A stretch of 64,000 nucleotides of DNA from Rhabdophis nuchalis. Lineage: Eukaryota; Chordata; Lepidosauria; Squamata; Natricidae. The translations under genes were made by a program, and so were the position numbers. This document shows, piece by piece, positions 25,784-36,028 of the stretch (its first letter is position 1; each line of letters opens with the position of its first letter). The stretch spans positions 98,630,375 through 98,694,374 of the forward strand of contig CM077644.1 of assembly GCA_039707465.1 (NCBI GenBank), given 5' to 3'. The notes under the pieces are model-generated. The model had not been told where the DNA came from and ran no database searches. It saw nothing but the letters and a program-made list of their open reading frames with translations.

Positions 25784-27365
25784 TTATTTATTTTATTTCG
25801 GATTTATATAACCGCACCCTCTCCCCAAAGGGACCCAGGGCGGTGCACAGGAAGCTAAAAAACACAACAGTATCACAATATAAATAGTTAAAATCAAATT
25901 AAATAAATTATCCCTGTGCTAAAATTTAAAAGGTTAAAACATAATCCCATTCAAACCCAATTAAAACAATGTATTATACAGACTGTAGGCTAGGTAAATA
26001 ATTTAGGCCAAGCCGGCCTGATGAAACAGGAGTGTCTTTAATTTCTGGCAGAAGGTGCAGAGGTCCGTGGTTGTTCTGAGGTCGGGGGGTAGGTCGTTCC
26101 AGAGGATTGGGCCCACCACAGAGAAGGCCCTTCACCTGGGCGTCGCCCGCTGGCATTGCCTAGTGTATGGCACCCGGAGAAGTCCCTCTCTGTGGGAGCG
26201 GATCGGCCGCAGGGATGTATGAGGTAGGATGCGGTCTCACAGGTAGCTAGGTCCCGTGCCATGGAGCGCTCTAAAGATGGTAATCAACACCTTGAAGCGC
26301 ACCCGAAAGACCACAGGTAACCAGTGCAGCTCGCGCAGGAGCGGTGTTACATGAGAATACCTAGACGTTCCCAAGATCGCCCGCGCGGCCGCATTCTGGA
26401 CCAGCTGTAGCCTTCGGGTGCACCCCAAGGGGAGCCCCATGTAGAGAGCATTGCAGTAGTCCAGCCGGGATGTCACAAGCGCGTGAGTGACTGTGCGAAG
26501 GGCGTCCCGGTCCAATAAGGCATACCTGGTGGAAAGCCCCCCTGGCCACGGCCGTCACATGATGTTGCATAGACAGCCGGGTATCCAGGAGGACGCCTAG
26601 GTTGCGTGCACGGTCCACGGGGGCCAGATGTTCACCCCCTATGACCAGTGATGGAATCAACTGGTTGTACCGGGATGCCGGAAACCACAGCCACTCAGTC
26701 TTGGATGGGTTGAGTTTGAGTCTGTTGTCTCCCATCCAGATCCGTACGGCTTCCAGACATCGGGTCATCACTTCAACGGCATCGTTGGGGTGGTTTGGGG
26801 TAGAAAAGTACAGCTGCGTGTCATCAGCGTAGATGTGGTACTCTACCCCAAAACCACAGATGATCTCACCCAGCGGCTTCATGTATGTGTTGAACAGGAG
26901 CGGCGAGAGGACCGACCCCTGAGGCACCCCACAAGTGAGGGGTCTTGAGGTCGACCTCTGCCCTCCTGCCAACACAAATTGCGAATGGCCGGAGAGGTAG
27001 GAGGAGAACCATCGTAAAACGGTGCCCCTCACCCCCAGCCCCTTCAGCCGATGCAATAGGATACCATGGTCAATGGTATCAAAAGCCGCCGAGAGATCTA
27101 ACAGGACCAGGATGGAGGAACAACCCCCATCTCTGGCCCTCCAGAGATCATCCACCAACGCGACCAATGCCATCTCTGTGCTGTGCCCGGGCCGGAAGCC
27201 AGACTGGCGCGGGTCCAGATAATCAACTTCCTCCAGGTGACGGGGAAACTGTTGTGCCACTACACTCTCAACAACCTTCACTAGAAAGTGAAGGTTGGAG
27301 ACTGGACGATAGTTTTCCAATAAAGCTGGGTCCAGGGAAGGCTTCTTGGCCCGTTTTTCTTGAAA
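25784..27365 (-). mobile_element. L2-type LINE, 5'-truncated, most of RT
   Basis: The minus-strand RT starts at KPSLDPALLENYRPVSNL and runs through [56 protein letters not shown] and the YADD motif near 26830. The frame shifts near 26520 and resumes at [21 protein letters not shown] stop (CGA to TGA) follows GTGPSYL near 26237. The 3' UTR ends CCGCCCTGGGTCC-like and AAATAAATAAA. It is inserted into another repeat, since TTTTTTC/GAAAACGGGCC-type text continues on both sides. Endonuclease part missing. Confidence 0.9.
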
Positions 27366-27977
27366 ACGGGCCATTTTATGGTCAAGAAATAGCAGGCATA
27401 GCCTTATAGAGGCTTATAGAATGCTGCTGGGGGCAGGGGGCAGGGAGTCCTTCAGGAATAGCGCGGTATAAAAAACCAATAAAACCTAAACCTAAACCAA
27501 TGCTCATGATACTACCAGATTTATACGAGACAACTGTTTTTCTTTTATTGATTTTAATAGTTGAGCATACATATTATAATAGCGATGCAAGATGGTGCCA
27601 GGGGCCTCTGAGCTGTTATGAGTGAACAGCCCCCCTCCACTTAAGCACAGGAATGGCAGAGACCTTGACTGCTGAGCCAGTGAGGCAGCTTGCTGGTGGA
27701 CCGGGAAGCCAGCTGCACAAAAAGCTTTCCAGCAAATACTGACGCAATTGCGCTGGTCTTAAAGTTGTGCCTTGTTTCAGAATCCAAGGAATTATTTGGT
27801 TATGTGAAGCTGTTTCTTCTCAAGCATCTCTACTGGGCGAAGACTGAGTCAAAACTGGGGAGCCGCCAGGCAAAGGAGATGGGACCAGAAGATTGACAGA
27901 CTCAGTCTCCGGGCAGAGAAGCAGAATTAACTCATCCCTTGGATTCTCTAGTCAGCACACTGGGGAACGACTTAGTG

Positions 27978-28159
27978 CAGCAGCCCGCAACCTTTTGGGT
28001 ACCAAACACCAATTTCATGGAGAGAGGTTTTTCCACAGACCAGAGGAGGTGCGGTTTCATGTGCTGCCTGCATCCCATGGATGGGGCTTCGCTTGTTCGC
28101 ATGGCCCTGTTTCTGGCATGCTGCGGGCCAGTCCATGGACTGGGGGTTGGGGACTCCTG
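27978..28159. mobile_element. hAT (Charlie-like) MITE
   Basis: Starts CAGCAGCCCGCAACCTTTTG and ends GGGTTGGGGACTCCTG. The flanking octamers ACTTAGTG and ACTTAATG differ at one base. The inside has TTTCATGGAGAGAGG and CCACAGACCAGAGG, as in the widespread vertebrate family with these ends. Confidence 0.8.
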
Positions 28160-28578
28160 ACTTAATGTGTTTGCTACATTATAAGGCATTTCAGATCGAG
28201 TGATCTAGGAATGGACTCACATGCCATAGCAATACATAGCAACAGAGATAACATGTCAGAGGGATTAAATAATAGACTGACTGACCCCCATGAATATCAC
28301 AGATTTATGGAACATTATAACCAATAATGCTTTCATTTAAACCTGTACAGATGTACCGAAATGTGCAAAATTAAGATTTTTAAATGTATTTGTATATCAT
28401 CTTAATATAACCATATTTCAAAATATATACTGTAGCACAACCTTTCTATTTGGAAATGTACTCTCCAAAACCTTATATAAAATAGCCTACATACAACAAT
28501 TTTACCATTTTCTGCCTTCAACAGATATTCTATTCACACAGTATTGAATATGCTGCCATTTGACAGACAAATATTTAC

Positions 28579-28741
28579 CTCAAACACCTCCTCATCCAGA
28601 ATTCGTGTTCCAAAGACAGTAATGCCATTGGTGTCAACGACCGCCGGACTGCTTCTCTCGAGTGGTTTTGTGGTTTTCTTATTACAGTCCACAATCATGG
28701 TAACTGATTTCCTCTCCACACTGATGGCCACCCGATGCCAC
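28579..28741 (-). CDS. COL11A1: COL11A1 exon 4 (TSPN domain)
   Basis: Continues the TSPN domain: [20 protein letters not shown], then [10 protein letters not shown], then [20 protein letters not shown] and a final E. Acceptor is tatactag (little polypyrimidine); donor is GTAAAT, weaker than the GTGAGT/GTAAGT of exons 2 and 3. The exon is 163 bp, 1 nt + 54 codons, ending in phase 0, so the next exon should start with the GDIQQF-like sequence that follows in vertebrate COL11A1. I could not find that exon to the left. The cysteine in IVDC is conserved in the family and should pair with a cysteine encoded by exon 5. The spelling is COL11A1-like rather than COL5A1-like. Confidence 0.95.
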
Positions 28742-29099
28742 CTAGTATAAGAATCAAAATGCTTTTAAAAGAAGAAACCATTTATCTAGAAAATGTACAT
28801 CTTAAGATCAATGGAGTAATTATATCTGCTTAAAATATTAAAAGGCTATATTTCTTCATTATAACCAGGAACTCAGTTCAGAAGCTCTAGCAATGGGAAT
28901 TGCTATTAAACAGCAAATTTGGAGCAAATTGACTGGATGCCTTGGTAATCAGTACATGGACATCCTTTAAGAACTAATGTGTCTAGAAAAGCTACAAAAA
29001 GCATAGCCTGGACATCAATCTTTTTCACCTAGCAAGTCCATGGGCAAGTCAAATAGTTACGGTTCTAGGGTTAGAGTTAAAAAATGTAAATGTTCTGCA

Positions 29100-29268
29100 A
29101 CAGAGTAGAGTAGAGTAGGGTAGGGTAGGGTAGGGTTGGGTTGGGTAGGGTTGGGTAGGGTAGGGTAGAGTGGAGTGGTGGAGTGGAATGGAATGGAATG
29201 GAACGGAACAGAATGGAATGGAACAGAACAGAATTGAATCGAATCGAACAGAACAACAGAATTGAAAG
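29100..29268. repeat. degenerate pentanucleotide array (GGGTA to GGAAT)
   Basis: Pentamers change along the array: GAGTA, GGGTA/GGGTT, GAGTG, GGAAT, GAACA, GAATC. It directly follows the 3' end of the CR1 fragment at 29269 (minus strand), so it is the LINE's seeded microsatellite, with successive unit types preserved in order. Confidence 0.9.
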
Positions 29269-29430
29269 GTACCTTGGAGGTCTTTTAATCCGACTCCCTG
29301 ATTAGGCAAGAAATCCTATATCATTTCAGACAAATGGTTATCCAATCTCTTCTTAAAAACTTTCAGGTGTTGGAGCCTTCACAACTTCTGGAGGCAAGTT
29401 GTTCCACTGATTAATTGTTCTAACTAGTAA
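29269..29430 (-). mobile_element. CR1 (snake L3-like) LINE 3' end
   Basis: The minus strand reads AACAATTAATCAGTGGAAC, TTGCCTCCAGAAGTTGTG, TTGGATAACCATTTGTC and GACCTCCAAGGTACC, the same 3' terminal text as at 10545 and 54295. Confidence 0.8.
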
Positions 29431-30781
29431 TGCTGTTGGGAGACCATATTGCCCTAGACCCTGTTCTACTCATGGCAGCAATATAATACTAGCTCCCCCC
29501 TTTTAATATGAAACATAAACTAGGGTACCCAATCCTAAGGATTAGTCCAATCTTAACTCTAAGGCTACCTCATGGGGTGTTACAGAGTCCAAAAAATGTT
29601 AACATGGTCCTACTAGGCAGTTCCAGCCCACCAGTGGTGTTCTCCAATATCATACTGGAAACCACCTCAGCCAGTTTGGCTAGGAAAATACTAGGCAACA
29701 GGGTACATAGTATGCAATAAACAAACTCATCATCATCATCTCTGAAACGTGCAATGAAAGACAATACAAAATTCTGTCTCATGCAAAGACAGTAACCATT
29801 ATCTGGAAGTGAGCACCTCACAGTCCAAGGTTCTAAGATATAATGGAAAGAGAAAGCAGATTCATGATCTGGCCAAAGACATAAACACACTTCCACTGAT
29901 TAATTGATTAGCATTGCAGATAAGTGAAATTTTGTCTACCTCATGCAATATAAAATCTCCAAAAAGACAAAGAAAATGCTGGTATCCTTCAGGCTTAGCT
30001 GGTTCTAAACGTGGAATGGGTATGAGTAAGAATACATGTGTGAGTGTACAGGCATCAAGCTTGTTAAACCAATAAAGCTTTATTGTTGTCAGAATTCAGT
30101 GTTCTTGTTATTCCTTGCAAGATCCTAGCTAGCTCTTTAATTGAAATTCTATCTGAAGGTCGGGGAGGTCAAGGATCAAGGGCCTCTAGGGCTGAGTGTG
30201 TGTTTTCTTTGAATAAATTCTCTCCATTGACCAAAGCTGGGCACAGAGTAAATACAAAACTCCCAGTTGCGGATCAAAGCAAGTGGGGAGAGCTGGGAAG
30301 GATGTTTCTCAATGGAAAGTGTAAGGAAAAATGACTGACTCTAGGTGAGATGTATAAAAATACAATGGACATTTAGAGTTTGAGGATTTTTGTAGCAGAA
30401 GCATTCGCTTTCCTCAGTCTATCTCACTGATTCAGTTCAAGATTAGGGTTCTCATACCAATCCCAGTTCAAAAAGTTTTCCAGTGAGTTTTCTATTTGCT
30501 TAAGTATTCTCCCATAATAGATGGAGGGGGCACACAAAAAAGGGCTCTATTTTGAAAGCATTTTTTTTCTAATTACCGTATTTATTCGAGTATAACGCGC
30601 ACCCGTGTATAACGCGCACCCCCTAATTTTCGATTAAAAATCGGTATAAATTTTTTTTTTCACTTTTTCTCGGCTTAGACCAAGCATTGTAAGTGACAAA
30701 CGTTGTTGAACACGTAAAAATCATTTATTGACAATGTAAACTATGAACACAATACCGAAATAAAATTACCGGTAACAATAT

Positions 30782-32054
30782 TTATTTAAATCCTTCAAAG
30801 TCAGATTCATCATCAGATATACTAAAGAGTTGTTCCCATTCTTCTCCAGTTTCTTCGCTTTCTTCTGAGTCTGAATTCCACAGCAGGTCGTCTTCTGTGC
30901 CGTCCATTTTATTGCTGATGCCTGTCTTTAAAAAAACTCTTGATGATCATTTCTTTTGGCATGTCTTCCCATGATGTTTTAATCCAGGACGTCACGAGAG
31001 ATAGGCCAGGTTTCTTGAGGTTTCCTTTTGCAGTCAATTCTTTGTTGTCGGATTTCATCCAGGTAATCCACTTTTCCCTGACTCTGTCTTTGAAGGGTTT
31101 GTTTAAAACAACATCTAGTGGCTGAAGAATAGAGGTTAGTCCACCTGGAATCACAGCTTGAAATGTTTTTAGACTTTTCAGTTTGTCCTTCACAGTGTCT
31201 GTCAAGTGTGAGCGGAACTGGTCCCATACAAGCATGGATTTCTTCAGTAGTGCGCCTGGTCTATTATTCCAAACTTTATTTAACCATAAAATGATGCCCT
31301 TCTCATCCATCCATCCTTTAGGATGACAATGGATCACGACACCTGGTGGAAATTTAACTCCTTTTGGAATAGTCTTTCTTTTAAAAATCACCATTGTTTT
31401 AAGTTTAAAACCGTCTGCCATACAGGATAACACAACCGTAAAATGAGTTTTCTCATGGCCTGTGGTTTTAATCTGGACTGTGTGCTTCCCTTTGCTGTCA
31501 ATTGTCCTGTTGCCTGGTAGGTCAAAACACATGGGGGTCTCATCCATATTGCCTATCTGTGAAAGTTCAAAATTAATCTGCTTGCGTTGGTTGATTATAA
31601 AGGTATGGAATGAAGCGATCTTCTCTTCTAAATCATTTGGCATCTTCTGTGCTATCTTTGTTCTCTGACGTATTGCAAGTCCATGCCTTTTCATAAACTT
31701 TTGTGTCCATCCATTAGAGGCTTTGAAGGTTGAATCTTTGCAAAACTTTTGGGCTTGAAGTCTAATGTGGAGTGATGTGACGATGTACCCACTACTTCTT
31801 TGGTCAATGATCCATTCATAAAGTTCCTTCTCCATGTCTGGGTACATGGCTTGTCTCCCTCGTTGTGCTTTTTTGGTTTTCTTCATATCTTTCAGGATGA
31901 CTTTCTGTTTTCTCCATTCTCTAACATTCGTCTCTGGTACAGTGAATTCTCGGCTAGCTGCTCGATTTCCGTGAATTTCAGCATGATCAACAACTTTGAG
32001 CTTGAATGAAGTGTCATATGCAGAACGTTTTTTCTTGATACCCTGAGTTGCCAT
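30782..32054 (-). pseudogene. pogo-type transposase (CENP-B HTH + DDE), C-terminal frameshift
   Basis: The main frame from the ATG at 32054 encodes 381 residues ending at 30909. It opens MATQGIKKKRSAYDTSFKLK, a psq/CENP-B-type HTH, with a second HTH (CENPB/Tc5-like) over about 70-135, including GWTQKFMKRHGLAIRQRT. The DDE/D core runs from about 165 to 335: D171 in MDETP, D278 in LVWDQFRSH and D314 in LQPLD, all acidic residues intact. The family's usual acidic tail is missing because one extra base at the TTTTTTTAAA run near 30925 shifts frame. The other frame then reads MDGTEDDLLWNSDSEE and ends at TAA 30782-30784. Similar proteins include the POGK/Tigger group. Otherwise undamaged, so the copy looks young. 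Confidence 0.9.
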
Positions 32055-32550
32055 CTAACAGATACCAGTATATCAATAAAAATATGAGCGGGTGTGGGCG
32101 AGGTGAGGAAAGGAAATGAAGAGGCGACCACGTGTATAACGCGAGTGAGGCTGGTTAGTTTTGGGGTTCATAGACAGAGATACCATGGAAAGAAAAAGTT
32201 GACTTTTCTGGCAATGGGAGAAATGGGTGTGGGGAGGAGAAGGGGTAGAAGGAAATGTCTTCACAGGGCGAAAAGTTTAAGGGCCGGAGTATTTTTGCTT
32301 TTGTATGCAGAGTGAAGTTTACCCGCTCACCCATGCCTGAGGTAAAGGGGAAAGGGACTGATCGCGACGCATTTCCTCCGCCTTTTTGACAAATGCCGCC
32401 TGCGAAGAAACAGGTTTCCACCCCCTCTGAGCCGCCTAGGGATTGGTCAAGATTGGAGAGGAGGATCCTCCTAGAAATAAATTGGAACGATGCCGTTCCA
32501 CCCTAACCAGCCCGGCAGGGCAAAGGGCTCCTCAGCTGAGGAAACCTTTG

Positions 32551-33340
32551 TGGCTCCGTTTCTCCCCCCCCCCTGCGTCTCTTTCTGGCTCCGTTTCTCC
32601 CCCCCCCCCCCCGCGTCTTTTTCTGGGCTCCGTTTCTCTCCCCTGCGTCTCTTTCTGGGCTCCGTTTCTCTCCCCCGCGGCTTTTTCTGGGCTCCGTTTC
32701 TCTCCCCCGCGTCTTTTTCTGGGCTCCGTTTCTCTCCCCTGCATCTCTTTCTGGCTCCGGTTCTCCCCCCCCCTGCGTCTCTTTCTGGGCTCCGTTTCTC
32801 TCCCCCGCGTCTTTTTCTGGGCTCCGTTTCTCTCCCCCGCGTCTTTTTCTGGGCTCCGTTTCTCTCCCCCGCGTCTTTTTCTGGGCTCCGTTTCTCTCCC
32901 CTGCATCTCTTTCTGGCTCCGCTTCTCCCCCCCCCTGCGTCTCTTTCTGGGCTCCGTTTCTCTCCCCCGCGTCTTTTTCTGGGCTCCGTTTCTCTCCCCC
33001 GCGTCTTTTTCTGGGCTCCGTTTCTCTCCCCCGCGTCTTTTTCTGGGCTCCGTTTCTCTCCCCTGCATCTCTTTCTGGCTCCGCTTCTCCCCCCCCCCCC
33101 CGCGTCTCTTTCTGGGCTCCGTTTCTCTCCCCCGCGTCTTTTTCTGGGCTCCGTTTCTCTCCCCCGCGTCTTTTTCTGGGCTCCGTTTCTCTCCCCCGCG
33201 TCTTTTTCTGGGCTCCGTTTCTCTCCCCCGCGTCTTTTTCTGGGCTCCGTTTCTCTCCCCTGCGTCTCTTTCTGGCTCCGCTTTTCTCCCCCCCCCCCCC
33301 GCATCTCTTTCTGGCTCCGCTTCTCCCCCCCGCCGCCGCG
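32551..33340. repeat. 32-bp GC-rich minisatellite with 162-bp higher order
   Basis: About 24 units of roughly 32 bp, type CTCCGTTTCTCTCCCCCGCG then TCTTTTTCTGGG. A variant unit, GCATCTCTTTCTGGCTCCG, recurs at 32741, 32903 and 33065, exactly 162 bp apart, so blocks of five units were duplicated. One strand is pyrimidine-rich and long open frames run through several frames on both strands; these are not genes. It lies in the transposase's upstream region. Confidence 0.95.
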
Positions 33341-33477
33341 CAGAAACCCGAACCCTCGTTTATAACGCGCACCCAAACTTTGAGTTCTTTTTTGGGTACA
33401 AAATTTTGCGCGTTATATTCGAATAAATACGGTATATTTATTTGGCTTAGATGCTGCCGGCTTCAAACTGACGCTCC

Positions 33478-33861
33478 ACAGATAGTTCTTAACTTATGAC
33501 CTGTCACTTAATAATCCATCCACAGTCTTGGCCTGTAAAGCATCTGGCTTTTGTAAAATATTGGATTGCCCCCACCCACAGTCACATGATCACATTTAAG
33601 CCACTGGGCAACTGGTTCACTTTTATGACTGATTGCAGTGTCCTGCATTCATGGGACTGTTTGTGCAATATTTTTTGCTGATTTCTTGCAAAAAACACTC
33701 ATTCAAGGGGTGTAGATTCAGACTTAGGACCATGTGATTTGCTTGTAAAAAAAGAGTTTAAAAATTCTGATCTGATCACATAATGCCTTGATATGCAACT
33801 ACAATGACTTAACAATTGAAATCCCAGTTTCAATTATGGTCATAAATTGAGGATCGCCTGT
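33478..33861. mobile_element. TA-flanked MITE (AGGTAGTCCTCGACTTA family)
   Basis: Starts ACAGATAGTTCTTAACTTAT and ends CATAAATTGAGGATCGCCTG, about 384 bp. An uninterrupted copy that gives the approximate full family length. Confidence 0.75.
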
Positions 33862-34009
33862 ACTGCTGGGGTAATACTGAACAAGATGGCATGTTTATAG
33901 ACTTCGGCTAGTCCCCTAATGCAAATCAAAAGCAGTCAGGTTGGTATCTTCATCCTTTTAAGGTATAAATGAGGTCTTACCAAGCATCCACTGAAGGATG
34001 GAGAAAATA

Positions 34010-34583
34010 CAGGTGAAACTTGAAAAATTAGAACACGGTGCAAACATTCATTTATTTCAGTAATGCAACTTAAAAGATGAAACTAATATATGAGATAAGA
34101 CTCATTGCATGCAAAGCAAGATAGTTCAAGCTGTGATTTGCCATAATTGTGATGATTATGGTGTACAGCTTATGAAAACCTCTGAAAAGTATAAGCAATG
34201 CGGCATGGCATGAAGTCTATCAGCCTCTGGCACTGCCATCAGCTTCCATGCCACGTCACATTGAGGCAGTAATTGCTGCAAAAGGGGCCCAAACCAAGTA
34301 CTGAGTACATATGCATGCTTATACTTTTCAGAGGTCCGATATTGTTCTATGTACAATCCTTGTTTTATTGATTGCATGTAATATTTTAATTTTCTGAGAT
34401 TGTGGATTTGGCATTTTCATGAGCTGTACGCCATAATCATCACAATTATGACAAATCACGGCTTGAACTATCTGGCTATGCATGTAAATGAGTCTTATCT
34501 CATATATTAGTTTCACCTTTTAAGTTGCATTACTGAAATAAATGAACTTTTGCAGGATATTCTAGTTTTTCGAGTTTCACCTG
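34010..34583. mobile_element. long-TIR foldback DNA element, 574 bp
   Basis: TA-flanked (34008-34009 and 34584-34585). The left end CAGGTGAAACTTGAAAAATT is mirrored at the right by CTAGTTTTTCGAGTTTCACC, and the inverted similarity extends about 130 bp inward (GGTGAAACTAATATATGAGA, GCTTGAACTATCT, CATAATTGTGATGATTATGG). A second inner inverted pair, CCTCTGAAAAGTATAAGCA, sits closer to the centre. No protein-coding potential. Superfamily not assigned; the TA flanks suggest Tc1/mariner-like. Confidence 0.85.
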
Positions 34584-34749
34584 TAGGAAAATATCGACTA
34601 AGTAGTATGTTAAGGGCAATAGAACACAAAAAGCAAGACAGAGGTGATACACACTATAAAAGCAAAGAAAGCAGCAGGAAGATGCCAATTGACAACATAT
34701 TCAAATAATTCACACAGACGTCATGACCTTTTGATGGTGTTCTACTTAC

Positions 34750-34963
34750 TTTCCATCAGCAATATTGACCGTACCAAATATGGGATAGTCTTCTGGGGCA
34801 GGCTTTCCATTTTGATCTTCAAACAAGAAGATAGGCGACCTGCCCACTTCAATGCCAACCTGCTGGATGCCGTGTTCATTGTAGATAGATAAAAGAAAGG
34901 ACTGGACTCCTTTTTTAGGTTTTATTGTAAATAAAACTGAAAAGTCTTCAGGAAATTTTCCAC
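34750..34963 (-). CDS. COL11A1: COL11A1 exon 3 (TSPN domain core)
   Basis: Central beta-sandwich portion of the TSPN domain. The minus strand reads [53 protein letters not shown] and ends TVNIADGK. Acceptor ttgacag precedes 34963 and a strong donor GTAAGT follows 34750. Length is 214 bp: 2 nt + 70 codons + 2 nt. The terminal AA is completed by the first G of exon 4 to give the lysine of DGKWHR. Frame is open and I see no damage. The EVGRSP and FLFED wording points to COL11A1; COL5A1 as I remember it differs at both. A long-TIR transposable element ends about 165 bp downstream in intron 3. Confidence 0.96.
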
Positions 34964-35219
34964 CTGTCAAGAAAACAAGCCAGGGTCACAAATCCCAAGA
35001 GTAAAAAACACAATTTTGGAAACACTTCGTTCATTAGAATGCGGATCAGACTTTGTACGTTTTATGTTTAATTCTGCAAATTCCACTGTAGAAATATTTC
35101 TTCTTAAAAGTTACTGTGCTTTCTTGTTTTACAGTGCACTTGAATTTGGCCACAGTATAGCCTACATAACACTTCCATTAAACTTATTTCAATCCTATTA
35201 AGATTCTATTGGCTCATAT

Positions 35220-35683
35220 CAGTGGTGGGTTTCAAAAAATTTTACAACCTCTTCTGTAGGTGTGGCCTGCTTTGTGGGAGTGGCTTGCCGGCCATGTGAC
35301 TGGGTGGGAGTGGCTTGGCAGTCATGTAACTGGGTGAGCGTGGCCAACTTGTAAAATGTGGTGAAACTCACTTAACAACGCTCTTGCTTAGCAAACAAAA
35401 TGTTGGCTCAGAAACTCTGGCATTTGAAGCACGCAAGTCTTAAAGCTGTCAAGTTACAAGACACTTGCGCCCCAAACTCTTTAGAAAAAAAACCCCAGGG
35501 GTGTTCAAAGTTGACAGCTTTAAGACTTGTGGACTTCAACTCCAAGACTTCCTCCTCTCGCTCTTCATCTTGATGATGTGTGGACAGACGGGGGGAGGGA
35601 GCTGGAACCGGTTCTAAACAGCACTGTAGATTTGTGGAACCTCTTCTATAGAAGAGGGTAGAACTGGCAGGAACCCACCCCTG
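35220..35683. mobile_element. hAT MITE (CAGTGGTGGGTTTCAAA family), 464 bp
   Basis: Starts CAGTGGTGGGTTTCAAAAAA and ends AGGAACCCACCCCTG. Perfect 8-bp duplication GCTCATAT (35212-35219, 35684-35691). Internally at about 35430-35550 it carries a fragment like the foldback MITE family (CAAGTCTTAAAG, GTTGACAGCTTTAAGACTTG), so it is itself a composite. Confidence 0.9.
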
Positions 35684-35690
35684 GCTCATA

Positions 35691-36028
35691 TACTGTGTTC
35701 CTTGAAAATAAGAATATATATACAGTTCTTATTTGGGGGGGGGGGATGTCTTACCTGCTTACCTTAGGACCACTGCAGCCAGGCTTCCCATACCCTGACA
35801 CCTGTTGCACTGTTGCTCAACTTCTTCTGTGGCTGCTTAAGGTCACTTATGGCCAGATCCCATGTGGCGCATTGCACCAGTGCCATCATACAGCCTGCTG
35901 CTGTACGCAACAGCACCATTACAACATATCACATGGCGTACTGCAACCATGGGTAGTGGCACTGGCATGATGCAGTCTTAACTAGGGATTATTTTGGGGG
36001 TAGGGCTAATTTTTGGGGAAACACAGTA
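35691..36028. mobile_element. TA-flanked MITE with GTGTTTCCCC ends
   Basis: TACTGTGTTCCTTGAAAATAA at the left and TTTTTGGGGAAACACAGTA at the right, about 338 bp. Same family as 39195-39699. Its left end overlaps the last bases of the neighbouring hAT target duplication. Confidence 0.75.

Larger units (their letters stand above)
1..28578 (-). other. COL11A1: COL11A1 intron 4 (partial)
   Basis: Intronic sequence downstream of exon 4, running off the left edge. I found no COL11A1 exon 5. Recognisable repeats are listed separately. Stretches where I see nothing definite: 369-920, 1665-2880, 2990-4268, 4844-6857, 7655-8126, 8890-9755, 9820-10540, 12311-13000, 13985-14605, 15010-15320, 16075-16715, 17220-17590, 17770-18520, 18675-19500, 19975-23265 apart from an (AC)n tract near 21400-21431, 23580-24670 apart from an (ATC)n run near 24048-24073, and 27480-27970. 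Nothing in these supports a host gene. Confidence 0.85.
30576..33432 (-). mobile_element. pogo/Tigger-type DNA transposon, near-complete (2.86 kb)
   Basis: Flanked by TA (30574-30575 and 33433-33434). The left end CCGTATTTATTCGAGTATAA is matched inverted at the right by CCGTATTTATTCGAATATAA; TATAACGCGCACC is repeated just inside both ends. The transposase is on the minus strand (30909-32054) and a GC-rich minisatellite lies between its start and the right TIR. Both ends are intact, so the element was autonomous or nearly so until the C-terminal frameshift. Confidence 0.92.
28742..34749 (-). other. COL11A1: COL11A1 intron 3
   Basis: Complete intron of 6,008 bp between exons 3 and 4, GTAAGT to TAG. 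About half is a pogo-type transposon (30576-33432). It also holds a CR1 3' end with a pentanucleotide microsatellite, a TA-flanked MITE and a long-TIR element. I see nothing definite at 28765-29095, 29435-30570, 33865-34005 and 34590-34745. Confidence 0.9.

Noticed and set aside
1..28578. COL11A1 exon 5 and later exons
   Set aside because: I looked for the expected minus-strand text (QQFLIT, DYCEHYSPDC) and did not find it; intron 4 seems to extend beyond the window. A spliced alignment would settle it.
32551..33340. Regular repeats that might look like a CRISPR array
   Set aside because: Units are contiguous with no unique spacers, and the context is a vertebrate transposon.
32443..33426. 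Long open frames (about 180-330 codons) on both strands
   Set aside because: They run through the 32-bp minisatellite in several frames at once and show only repeat-derived peptides such as LFLGSVSLP or RGEKRSPEKDA.
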